Shown here: positions 25,009 through 48,563 of the stretch, one piece after another
Layout of the letters: every line of letters begins with the position of its first letter
Position numbering within the stretch: the first letter of the stretch is position 1
Source of the DNA: Thunnus maccoyii
Lineage: Eukaryota > Chordata > Actinopteri > Scombriformes > Scombridae
Reading direction: 5' to 3'
Assembly: GCF_910596095.1 (NCBI RefSeq)
Contig: NC_056539.1
Location: 21,629,001-21,693,000 of the forward strand
DNA length: 64,000 nt
The notes under the pieces: model-generated
Seen by the model: the letters and a program-made list of their open reading frames with translations, nothing else
What the model was told of the DNA's origin: nothing
The model's database searches: none
Translations under genes and position numbers: made by a program

Positions 25009-26029
25009 TAAGAACCAATATATGTTAGAAAATCCACCTCGAGTTTGATGACACCGTTCTCCGACTAGACACTTCATCTCAAGACAGCGGAAGTGGAGAA
25101 AAAACAAAACCTTATGGAACTGGTTCAGTTGTGTTTGTATGTTTGGTCACATCTACATTTTACGGAGCAACTTTAGATTCAAAGCCTCGTTTCTTTAAAA
25201 AAAGGGCTTTGTTCACTTTGTCACATTGGTGCAATTTCAATCATCTGATCATACCAGGACAAACAAACAGAAAGTGTCAAACAAGGCACCTTATATCTTG
25301 ATAGCTTGTCTATTTTTGTCTGGTTTGTCAATTGATTTCTGAACAGCAAATCAAGCTGCACTGTGTTTTTAAAACATTGAGACAAACAGATCAAGTGGTA
25401 GATTAAAAATGTAGGTAAGTAAAAAATACTGAGTATAGACTGGTAACAGCTACAGGAGATGCTAACGGAGAGTACAGGTCAGCTGTGAATGCCAACTCTA
25501 TTTAAAAGAGTAACTGTATGATCAGATTTAAAAAAAACTGCACCAAGATGATGATCAACCACAGCCAAACTAACAGTAGACCAGATAAGATCCAGATTCT
25601 AATAGTTTTGTACAGTATAATTGCCTCTTCAAACAAATTGGGCAAACAGCTTAACCACTTTTGACTGAACGTTCTCTTAAGGAGTGCTAGCTTTTAACAT
25701 GGAGGGATTTAGTTAGGTAACAACAAATTTTATGTCATGGATAATATTAGCATTAGTTAATGGAACAAAATGAAACGCTGGGAGTAAAAATCACGTTTGA
25801 AGGTATTAACGGAGTAATGGTACAGGCAGTTAGGAAGGAATTTTCAATTTATCATTAACTACACATCATGGCAGATCCAAGGTGAAAAATGGTAGCACTG
25901 AAGTTCACAAAAATTGTAGTTTTATAATCATAAAAAATATATTAAGAGAAACTGATTCTTTATTGCCTCTATTGAAAATTCCCCTTACAGTTTACATCAT
26001 GTTTCCTCCAGAGTAGGCAGAACCAATGA
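24070..26029 (-). other. uhrf1: uhrf1 3' UTR and downstream region
   Basis: Downstream of the uhrf1 stop. The nearest poly(A) signal on the minus strand is AATAAAG (TTTATT at 25959-25964), about 65 bases after the stop. Another AATAAAAG type signal (ttttattgaa, about 24222) would give a 1.8-kb UTR. Which is used cannot be told from sequence. A plus-strand A homopolymer of about 35 bases lies at about 24970-25004. No other gene is seen. Confidence 0.5.
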
Positions 26030-37899
<11,870 letters not shown>

Positions 37900-38331
37900 T
37901 GCAGCTGCCCTGTGTCAACAGTCCAAACATTACAGCTGCAATAATCATGTAACTGATTTACTGGATAAGAAAATGAAAAGGTAATTAATCTTGTTTAATG
38001 GATCATTTGGCCATAAACATTTTCCTTTTATGACTGCAAAACTAAAAATATGACTAATGGTTTAGCCTAGTTTACTAAGGAACTAAATTTATGTCAAAGT
38101 GATTGACATTAACTTAGACTGCTAAAATGCACATCTCCATTATGACTTCTGTAACACTCAGTGACTATAGTCTAAAAACCAAAATAATCAGATGCAAAAT
38201 AGTTTTATTTACAGTATCAACAACCTGAATAATCAACAAGATGCGTCTGCTATTCATTTGTATGTATTTGAATCCACGTCCACTGGGAAAATAACATTTG
38301 TGTCATACATAAAATAAGTACAGTATATCCA

Positions 38332-38807
38332 TCAGGCCTGAGAAATAGTATTGTAGGGTGCACCTTTTTGGTGTTGCATAATAAAATTTGGTCTGTAGTC
38401 AGCCTTCATTTTTTTCATTTCAGTGCTTTCCAGTAGTAGCAGCACAGTAGTGTAGATTTCTTCTTGGCTGAAAGTTTGTTCTGCAGCCAAATGTAGCTTT
38501 TGATTTTCTCTGATAGTTGCATGTATTAATAGGTGTGCACTTATAGATGCAATTTTCCACATCGCGCCCGCATTTGAACACCCTGAATTAGTGCTTTTGA
38601 AAGAGCTTCGTGGACACGGCGAAATGAAAAGTTCCTGCCAAATACATTATTAACAGCTGATGCCTTTTCCCCTTTGGTTAAAAGCAAATTGGCGTTATTA
38701 AAAAGAATGAATTGACGGTTTCTGAGCAGCAGAAATATGCCTGTCACTCCTGGACAGTGTATTGTGGTGCTGTCACTTCTACAGAGTATCAGAAAGGGAG
38801 GGAACAA
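38332..38807 (-). other. Two adjacent protein-like fragments of unknown family in uhrf1 intron 1
   Basis: Minus-strand frames at 38807-38541 (containing FGRNFSFRRVHEALSKALIQ) and 38562-38332 (containing AAEQTFSQEEIYTTVLLLLE) have more natural composition than the surrounding intron. They are in different frames and overlap slightly. They look like pieces of a dispersed repeat or decayed mobile element rather than a host exon, since uhrf1 exons flank them without using them. No family can be named. Confidence 0.3.
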
Positions 38808-39718
38808 GCTGATTTAAATACAGTGCGGGAAACTGAGCTGCAGGCCACTCCCAGTTCTTTTAAAAGCAGGCACATCCGGACGCGAGGGAGCGCTAGCAAA
38901 CAATGTGCCATCGCTCTCTTGACAATAAAACACACCGAAATACTACCTTATATGCGGTTTATAATTGATTATTTTGATACTAAAGCGCTCCATGGTCTAT
39001 ATAGACGATGCTTTGTTCATATGCAGTAGAAAGCGGAGACCTTCGGCGGCTGCTTTGCTTTTACTTTTGCGCTCTCAGCTGAGGTCTTGTTCACTCTGCT
39101 GTATCGAAATACATCAAACCAATGAACGAAATATAAGTAATAACATTACAAACGCACTACTTCCTTCCACCTACGATGCGTTATTTCACCGACTTCATTC
39201 ATATTTTTTTCGAAATGTAGACAAAACCATCAGCTATTGCAAGCAAATACGAAAAAAAGCAGGAAAACAAGCATTCTGTTCATGTTAGCGTGTTTGTTTT
39301 TCTTCATGAGAAGCGGTGAAGTGGCAACGCTGGTTTAAATGTGACCGTGTATTGTGAAATTGTGTAGCAACACGACAGATAAACAACACAAGACAACAGC
39401 TCGAGGTATCAAGTCAAGTTCATCACCCACACATTTGAACGCTTTAACATCAAAATCGTGTTACAACTCATTGTTACAGAGCTTCCAACTGGCAACCAGG
39501 AATCAGAGTCCCATCAATAGCACGAATACTGCCCAGGAGACTGACATTTTTTAAGGAATCTCACGTTTGGCTGGCTAGGTAACTCGGTGTAGTGAGCCCA
39601 TCAGAAACGAGGTACGACTTTGTCAAGTTAGCTAACCTTAGTAAGCTAGCTAATGCATATAAATATCAATGAGCACAAGTTTAAAAGTTATAGGAACGTG
39701 AGGAAAAAAGTGCTTTAC

Positions 39719-39795
39719 CTGTTAATTCGTCCGAGTGAAAACAAGAAATTGACGTTTAAAGAATAGCGCGCACGTTTTCCCCTAATAACTTCTCC
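39719..39795 (-). promoter_or_regulatory. uhrf1: Probable non-coding exon 1 of uhrf1
   Basis: On the minus strand a strong donor (GAATTAACAG then GTAAAG) lies at 39719. The first coding exon at 37909 has an acceptor (TTGACACAG) just ten bases before its ATG, so a separate 5' UTR exon is required. The upstream end is not defined, but promoter motifs begin at about 39.83 kb. Confidence 0.55.
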
Positions 39796-39896
39796 ACAGG
39801 GCTCGCACGACCAACTCTATGCCTTGTTGGATATTGATCAATGAGTTATTCTTCAAGACTTTGATATTCCGCCTGCTCTCAAAGTTCTGCTTCACT

Positions 39897-40033
39897 ATTG
39901 GCTGCTTTCCTCTCAGTACTTCGACCTCATTTGATAGCAGAGCTGTCAATCTTTAGGGGGACTGGAGCTTAGCCTCAGCGCGCGAAACGACATTCTCGTG
40001 GGTGCAGCTCGCTACCCAGCAGTTATCGCGAGA
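39897..40033 (-). promoter_or_regulatory. uhrf1: uhrf1 proximal promoter: CCAAT box, E2F site, TCGCGAGA motif
   Basis: CCAAT box on the minus strand (ATTGG at 39897-39901). Perfect E2F consensus TTTCGCGC on the minus strand (39980-39987). A TCGCGAGA half of the common TCTCGCGAGA promoter motif lies at 40026-40033. The region is locally GC/CpG-rich against an AT-rich background. E2F control is known for mammalian UHRF1; here it is inferred from the site only. Confidence 0.5.
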
Positions 40034-40039
40034 ATACGT

Positions 40040-42511
40040 GGTACCCTAAACCGCTAACCTAGACAGATGGGTGTTCTGGTAAACAACCCTGAGAGGTGGG
40101 TTGTGCTGGTTGTCGTGGTTGAAGTCTAACGGCCTTGATATTTGCGTTTCATAGCGCGTTTCCCTCCTCAAATAATATATATATGTTCAACTTTGGTGTG
40201 AACACCCCGAATTTCCTCAGTAATGCTGTTTAATTAATGATGTGCAATTACTTCCCCCTCTGTGGCGGGAGCTGACGGGGAATGAGGCCAACCATGATCA
40301 AACTAGAGCACGGAGAATAAGAGGATGATCTATCTGCAAAACTGCGATATATGCACAGTGCAACACGCTACATCTGTCACCTGCTTCTGCCATATCAGCT
40401 TCCATTTGTTCAATGACTATACAGTATATTAAACTTGTGGTTGGGGTGTCTTTGTGGCCTACTGACTAATCCGTGTGACCACAGTATCCCCAGGTCAAGT
40501 CTGGTTTTCAAATGTTTCCTGTCATTCTCTAATGACAACTATCAATTGAATGACCACAATAATATGTCAAAAACATGAATTTGCAGTCATATGGATTATA
40601 GAAGTCCAGCTGTCCATCACTAGGTGGTCACAGATTTTTTTTACCCGACAAACATTTATAATTATTTTGCTAAAACCTAAAACCTCTGTGATACAATTTG
40701 CCTTTATTTTGTATAATGCCATTTTCCAAGAGCATGGCATCAATTTACTCCAAAAGGCAAAAGAAACATGAGGAAACCTAGGACAGAGATGTACATGTAT
40801 TTTTCGTTGAGTGAAAAAAGTATTTATTACAAGTCATGTAATAAATAAGCTATTATCTGTATCAAAATAATTCTAAAATAAAATACTGTGACGCTGCTAC
40901 AAAAATCTAAAGTTTTTAAATATTGCAATATTTACGTCACCTGTGGAAACATGTCACTATGTCTAAAACCCAACTGCTTCATACACATCGACTAAAATAT
41001 TAATGTTGTGGAGGCTGAGGCCGGTGAGACACAAAGAAAGGTTTCAGAACTATAAATAATGTACCTAAGTTATTAATTATAAGTAAACTTTATTTCTATT
41101 GAACTTATGGAAAATTTTAAAAATATTTGTGCACATATGTAGACAAGCCTATGCAGGAAAAGTTAAAAGAAGCAACAAAACACCATACAGAAATCATATC
41201 TCTTATAGGCAGAATACAAACAAAAAAAGATGTTAGAAATGAACAAGAAAACAAGTTGCAGTGTTAACTAATTGTTATATCTTCAGACTATTACTAAGTC
41301 TAGGTGCCCTGACTGTTATGTTTCTCCCCCTCTGGGTTTTAATCTGACATTTGGACCAATCCTAAAGCCAAATTCAGATTTGCAGATTTGTCATACCATC
41401 TGAGACTATAGTCTCACAAGCAATTAACAGTTCTTAAGTCTTAGCGCTCACCAGATCATTACTGCTTTGAAAGCAATCATAAACATTAGAAAACCTCCTC
41501 TCTATGCCTTATCACTTTTCTCTATTGGAAGCCTTTTCTGAGCTGTTAGTGCGGACCTAATTTATTGTCCTATTGGAACATGAAAAAACAACTGTGATGA
41601 ATGTGAACAGAAAAAAACATTTAAACTGATCTCCCTCTTTTTTTAAAAAAAAAAAAAAAGGTTATTTTAGGTGAAAACTGGTAAAGACTGAAAATGAGAG
41701 GAATCTTTTTTTCTGCAGCATCTTTCACAAACCACAGATATTTTGTCTCACAAATGTAAGTGAATTACAGCTGTTTCAACTTTTCCTTTTAAAGCTGTTT
41801 TGCTGCTTTATAATGCTGTTCTGCTTTTCATATCTACCGTTTCACAAATTCACTCCTGGGAGCCAGTTCAACATATGAACCCAAAGCCCAATTCTCTAAA
41901 CCTGAGACTTCCATCAAAGCCTCTGTCCATAATTTCAAAACACAGTCTTGCAACTCTAGATATTCAGAAAAGAAAACTGCAAAACAGTTTATTGGTACGC
42001 CAAAACATGTGATGGTCACTGAGGGAGCACCAGAGCGTCCCAAGAAAAATGTGGAATAATAATAATCATTTATTGAACTGCGAAGGAATGAACTTGATAC
42101 AATGTATAAGAATGACTTTAACAATTGACAGTTAAAATTTTATATGAACCTAAAGCTTTACAATCATCATCCCACATGGAGTTTTGTGGGGCAAGACGAA
42201 TAGAGGCTCAACTGACTAATGTTTATCTATTTAGAGGTGAAAAACCTGGTTCCTGCACTAACTGGGAAACTTTGAGAAGAGGAAATGAAGGAATAATGGT
42301 CTCCCCTTCCTCTACACTCTCCTGACCGTGGCACTTCCCCCTCCATTGGAGCTGCTCATTATGAGACTGTAGCTGTAACTCCCAGGGGTGATTGTGTGTA
42401 ACTGTATGAACGTATAGTTAAGCATTACAAAAAAAGAGTGCATGTTGAGAAAGTCTTTCCCAACATGAACAAAACTTGCAGAGGAAGACGGAAAGCCCTG
42501 AGTGAGGCCTT
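40040..42511. other. Intergenic region between uhrf1 promoter and kcnn1 3' end
   Basis: It contains the 3' flank of kcnn1 at the right end and AT-rich sequence with a T/A homopolymer junction at about 41636-41660. No gene, RNA or defined transposon is seen. Confidence 0.5.
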
Positions 42512-45500
42512 TCAGCTGTATGGTGTCTCTGATGTGGTGGAGCCTGGACAGATCTGCCTTGCAGGGACTGAACAGCACTCAGAGCTGAGGGAGGATGACA
42601 GGAAGTGGACACGACAGGCTAAGTCATCCAGGAAATCTTTTTGTAGCTTTGTTATTGCTTGAGAAAGCGCAACGGGCAGTGACTGCACACTAAGGAGGAT
42701 GGAGTCCAGTTTCTCCTCCAGAGCCACGATCCTCCTGTCCAGCTCCTCGCTTCGATGCTGCAGCTCCGACACCAGATCATACATCATGTTCTGAGTCTGC
42801 AGAGCAACAGGGAGCACAGTTCACACATCTGACTTTATACCACCCTGTGGTCAGTTTGAATAGACGTCACACTGAGTGGCGTGGGGAACCTCTCCTTGTA
42901 TATTATTACATATTTTGAGATACAGATTACAAAATTCATCCAAGGCAAAAAAGGTTTATAATTCACTTTTTACAATCTAAACCAAAGGAAAGACTTGTAC
43001 AAAAAAGAAAGAAAGAAAACATACAAACTTGAGCGGTGTAAATTGGTGTATTTGAACTTAGCTATTATTGGACTTGTAGTAAAGGTGTGGGAAATTAAAT
43101 GATTTATTAACATCTTGTGCTACACATGTCCACTATTTCACAGTGGATATGGGTCTCGTTTGGGCAGCCTAAACTGGGTCCTCTTTTCAGCCTATAGATA
43201 CCTTATATAGACCTCCAAGGAGCTTGTTAGCTGAGGTAGTGATTTGTTTAATGAACTGCAAATATACTGTTTTCCAGGAAGTAAAAATAAATTGGGGATT
43301 TAATCTAAAAAATACAAAAAAAAGACTCTTCCTTCATTAATTTGAATAGAGATTAATAAGTGATAATGGATGGTTAGGTAACAGTTGCTTATTGGAGCAC
43401 TATGAGAATTTATTTGGATATTTAAAGGACCAGTGTGCAGGATTTAGTGGCATCTAGTGGTGAGGTTGTAGATTGCAACCAGCTGAATACCCCTCACCCT
43501 CCCCTTCTATGCATGTAGGAGAACCTACGGTGTCAGCGAAACTTGTGAAAAATGTGAAAGGCCCTCTCTAGAGCCAGTGTTTGGTTTGTCCGTTCTGGGC
43601 TATTGTAGAAACATGGCGGGCTCCGTGGCAGAGGACCTGTTCCCTTTGTAGATATAAGTTAATGGAAACACAATTCCATTTCTGCCAAGTGTGTGCCACT
43701 AAATTCTACTCACTGCACCTTTAATTTTGCCAACCTGACAAATCTGAGTGCAATATTCACTTTCTCTTTAGCTGTGATTTGGTTTCAACCAACTCCTGAT
43801 GGAAATATCTGGCTCTTTAGCTGCTATATGCTTCACTATGTTCAAAAGCCAGTAGAGTTGCTGATTATTCTTTGTGGATTCATCACATTGTGTAGTCATT
43901 TGAACCGTTGTTTATATCTAAATATTAAGTAGAGCAGCTTTACATTTTTATTAAACTTGGAAAGGCACTGCATATACAAACCTTTGCAAGATCAGCAACT
44001 GTGTTGGCCTGGTCAGTTAGTTTCCTTTGCTCCATTTTGACTCTTCGCAGTCTAAAGTCAAAAATCAGAACCAGAGTCACTTTCATGCCAAGTAGTATAA
44101 ATTTATAGTGCCCTTTATCCTTTTAACAGCTGAAGTCATAACTTGTACAAGTACATAAATAAACACCCTGTCACACATTTTACTGTAACAACACTGAACA
44201 TTTAGCAAAAGGAAGTAAAGTGCAAGACCTGCAGTGTCAGCAAAATGTGTCAATATGTTACTAAAACTGTGATGGTGAGTGAATTTTTCTGTTGGTCTTA
44301 ACCTTGCCCCCCTTGATGATGACATATTTATACCTACTGGTGGATGGCTTGCAGGAATTTACGCTGATGGTGGCGAACTCTGGCATGATCAATCTTCTTG
44401 ACCAGCTTGGTGTTTTTGTAGATAAGCCACGTCTCCCTCAACACATTGGCTGCTGTGTTTTTTATCTGAGGAGTTTCATGTGAATCAGTAGTCTAGTAAT
44501 GTTTGTGTCCTGAGACAAACCATACTGACCCAATATGGTCAAAAAGGCAAATACTTCATATTTTTAAATTAAATTTACAATAAGGTAAAAAATAAATGTG
44601 CATGTTGGAGTATAAAGAGACCTTTTTGTAGAGCTGAGTATCCATCATGAAGTTATGGACGTGCTTCTCAGCTCTGGTGAGTTCTGACTTCCTTGCAACA
44701 ACAGCAACCACTAAGGCTGTGCAGCCCGCTCCCTGAAGAGAAGAGCACTGATTAATGTGACTATAGCACACTGTGGTAAAAAGCATCACATCTATATGGT
44801 CAGAAATCTTAAAGCAGGCTTTCTTTGGTTAATTAGGTTACATGAATGCAGAATCAGCACATCCAACTGTAAAAAATATACCAACCACAATATAAATGAA
44901 ACTAACAACATGAACATTATTAGTTTCACATAAGTGTTATGTTTGTATTAGTTTTCAATTTAATCTTAGTTTGTGTAAGTTACTAATTGAACTAAGATTT
45001 ACAAATATGAAATTATTCCAAGGTATACTATAAATTTAAGCACCAAAAATGTTGCTATACTGTAGGTTTTGGTAATTAGATAGATAAATGGTTGGTATAG
45101 GCTGCTTAGCTTCTAGTGGGTTTACCTTCCACTAGATGCCTGATTCTACTGTATCTGTACCAATCTCACCATGATTCCAGTTAACAGGCAAACTCCTTTT
45201 CCACAGTAGGTGTGAGGGACCATGTCGCCATAGCCGATGGACAGGAAAGTGATAGAGATCAGCCACATTGCTCCAAGGAAGGTACTAGTCACCTCCTGGG
45301 CATCGTAATACCTGTTGAGACATGACGCCTGGCTGTAAGAGCACTTCAAAAGCTGGAGAGAAACTGTGTGCTCAGTCATACCAAGGAGGAGGTTTTACAA
45401 GTGAACTACCACTGATTTGATTCATTTATTTTGATCATTTCAAAACTATTTAAACTGGAAACTACACATACCCACTGCTGACACAGAACAAATGCAAGTA

Positions 45501-48500
45501 CTTGGTTACTAAAGAAAAGCAAGAGTAACAAGGTCAGACGTTTTTTGCTGATACCTCTCACATACACGCACAGTCCACGCTGCGATGATCCAACAGGACA
45601 CGCTGAAGACCAGCAGGACAGTGCCAGGACAGATGGTCATCAGAGTCTTCATGACAAAGCGGGTGTCAAAGTTGATCTTGTTGAGCGCCCCAATGCTGCG
45701 GGAGGACGCATCTGTGAAGAGCTTACTGTGGAGAAGCATGACCCGGCCAATCAGGTAGAGGCGCAGGAACATCGGCACAGAGAGGATGATATCGACATCA
45801 GCATCCGCTACTGACGCTGTGTAGCTGAAGGCTAATCGAGCAGTCCAGCTGAACACATACTGGCCTGGGATCGGATGGATGGCGCAGACGAGGAGCTCAA
45901 ACACAACAAAGAGAATGCGCTCAAAGGTCATGGCTATCCTCCAATCATCTGCTCCGTTGTCCACCATGAAGAGCTGGAGAAGAGAAGAGAAAAAGAAGAA
46001 TGTGAATGTTAAATGTATTTGTTTGGGGGAAGTTTCAGATTTTTTGGATGGCAGTAAAATGTCTTTAACTCAACAAATACTGGTCAAATGAGTTTAGCAT
46101 AGATGTTTGCTTTTCCTCTTATTTCATGAATCTTATCCAACTGATCCAACAGACTGCTTATTGTTGTCCTTGCCAGTGTAAAATGTTTGAAACAATATTT
46201 TAGAAAATTTGGTGACTTTTACCTGGTACTGAGTTGCCTTGCACAACATTAAGGGAAAAAGGACCATAGGTATGGAGTGCTGTTAATTCATCCACATACC
46301 TGGATTTCCCTCGCATGGTACATCACAATGAGTCCAAGAAGAATAGCAGTAGAAAGGCTTATCAGGCCTTTCAGTACATATGAATATATAGAGTCCTGTA
46401 AATAAATGGAGACAAAAACATGAATATGGTGAGTGCAGCTTGTTGCAAGGACACATTGAGTGATCAAAACATACAGAAAACTATGGGTATAAGTGTATTT
46501 CATGAATAAAGTAAGTCTAAAGAGGACTACCTTGCTGTAAAATCCCCTTGACAGCTCTGTCTCAATCACCATGACAATAATGCCAAACATCCCGCAGACC
46601 AAGGCATAGTCGCTCAGCTGTTTGCGCTTCCCAAAGAGAGCTCTTCGCTGACCCAGTCTGTAGCTGATGTCCTTGGTCTTCTTCTGTGGTACGCTACCTT
46701 CCTCCCTGGTCAGGTTCTCACTGTTGGCCTTACTGGAATCTTCTCTGATGACTTTGGAGAAGGCATCCTCGAGGATGGCACTGTGAAGAAGCTGAAGGGG
46801 CTGCTGGCCTGAGTGAAGATCTGCAAGACTGGATCTCACAGTGTCATGGCTGGTCAGCGGTCGCACAATATCCCCATTGACTATGTCACCACTTTGTGTG
46901 GTGTCGGAAGGTGGAAGGTGTTTAGGGAGAGAGAGTTTCGATCCGCTGAGGTGTTGAGTGTTTGTCTGCAAATGAAAGTAAGGTAATTTATCAGAGAACA
47001 TGCTGCATGCTGAAAGAACTAGACGTAATTTTTGAAAGTGATATATAGTATAATAAAATAATGTGTAATGAGTTTGCATGAGGTAAGACAGAGGAGCACC
47101 CAAACTTTCAAGCAGTGTATTCAACTTAGTTGCTGAAATTAACTTCTGATGTGAGATTTTGGTAGGAAATCCTTTTCAAAACCTAACAACAATGCAAAAA
47201 TTCTCTACGAAAAGCATTCTGTCTGTCTCAGATCTTCTGGTTTCTTGTTCCTTGGCCGTCTTTCAAACAGGTAAGATGTCTATGGGGATTTTTCTGGATA
47301 CTAAAGTTCATGATGCAGACAAAGTTTGCCTGAGTAACCATAAAAGCGAATTGCGTGGAGTTTTGAGACATGACCTCAACAAGGGATCAAGAGGCTACAG
47401 CATGTAAAAAAAAAACCATGTACCTGACTTTGTCGCTGTCTTGCTCTCGCTTCCACTAACTCCTGGTTGTCAAGTGAACTGTACTGACTGGCGGAGAAGG
47501 ACTGGACGCTTTTGTTGCTGGCTGGTGTAGATGACCTCTTCACCCGTGGAGCACTGGTCAGAGGGTTGTAAGGGAGATGACGGCACTTTAGGATGATGGC
47601 GGGATCTCCAGATGACTTCCGGGTTTCCTCACCACTTACAGAGCAGTGAGAGTCTTGCTTTTGACATTGCTGAACTAACACTGGTTCTTTACCAAAAAGC
47701 TCTCTCCAGTTGTGGTCTGTGCTGGCAGCAAGCTGTGGCTGTTGGGGAAGTTTCTGATTTGTCTCAGTGCACTCGATGGAGTTCAGAGGAATATTGAACA
47801 GATTTGGGCAGGTTGCTTGGCTGCTGTCTTTGAGTTTAAAATGATTGCAAAGCTGTTGCTCTTTTTGACCTTCTTGGTCACTGCAGTGAGGCATGAAATT
47901 ATCCTGTGGATGTTTTGTTGCAGGTTTCAAAAGATCCCTTTGGTTTGTTTGGTGTGGTAAAACCTGGCAAGAGGTCGAAAAGTGGGTGCTTTGAGAGAAA
48001 ATCTTGGAGTGTGGTGAAGATGAAAGGCCTCTCTTGTTTGAAACTCTGGAGAGGCCGTCTTGGACTGCACTGTGTTTTGATTGTGGTTGAATACTAGAAC
48101 CCTCTGAATGTGCATCAGGACAGGAACAACCACATCTGTCACTGTGGTTTGGATGTCCCACACTGGTGCCTGGTCTCTCTGCTGATAGTGAATCATCCCC
48201 TACCCTGCTAACCTGGCCACAAAGCAGCAGCCAGTCCTGATCACTTAGCTGTGATAAGGTTAAATTTCGAGTTTTCAGAGGTGACATCTGGGCTGAAACT
48301 CTGGGAGGACTGATTCCATTGGATCTTTCATGGGGGGCAGACGAAAGACAGCACAGACTTGTCTCCTGTGGGGACGAAGACACTTCCAAGGAGGTCCCCG
48401 AGTATCGATCGCACATCCCCTCAGGGGTTTTTGTGGGGGGTGATGGACCTCCTGAGGTGCAATGCTCATGGTCCCCGTCACGGAAGACTTCACCTGTTGA

Positions 48501-48548
48501 GTCAAGACGTCGTGTTGCGTTGGTGGGTTTAACCAAAATCAACCTCAT
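42512..48548 (-). CDS. kcnn1: Small-conductance calcium-activated potassium channel (SK1-like)
   Basis: Plasma-membrane K+ channel gated by calmodulin-bound calcium. Nine coding exons: 48563-47424 (ATG at 48548), 46965-46531, 46395-46300, 45973-45555, 45311-45170, 44732-44622, 44465-44338, 44051-43982, 42796-42512. They total 2811 nt, 936 aa. S1 is near 495-513, S2 near 528-548, S3-S5 lie in the fourth exon, and the selectivity filter SIGYGD is at 716-721. The calmodulin-binding region runs over exons 6-9 ([39 protein letters not shown]), followed by a coiled coil ([19 protein letters not shown]). MMYDLVSEL and the neighbour ccdc124 favour kcnn1 over kcnn2/3. Oddities: about 470 residues precede S1, where human SK1 has about 110; the usual ELSWG after S1 is ELSRG (R515); VRKHQRK is VRHHQRK. 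All intron phases match. Confidence 0.93.
43426..43720. mobile_element. TTAA-flanked inverted-repeat MITE
   Basis: Flanked by TTAA (43422-43425 and 43721-43724). The left end AGGACCAGTGTGCAGGATTT and the right end, reversed AGGTGCAGTGAGTAGAATTT, both followed by AGTGGCA, are inverted repeats of about 27 bases. The interior includes 'gagccagtgtttggtttgtc', a sequence common in teleost genomes. It lies in the last kcnn1 intron. Confidence 0.75.
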
Positions 48549-48563
48549 GGCATCACTGCGGAG

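Noticed and set aside
42312..42662. Plus and minus frames in the last kcnn1 exon and its 3' UTR
   Set aside because: Shadows of the coding exon or UTR in other frames with no independent support.
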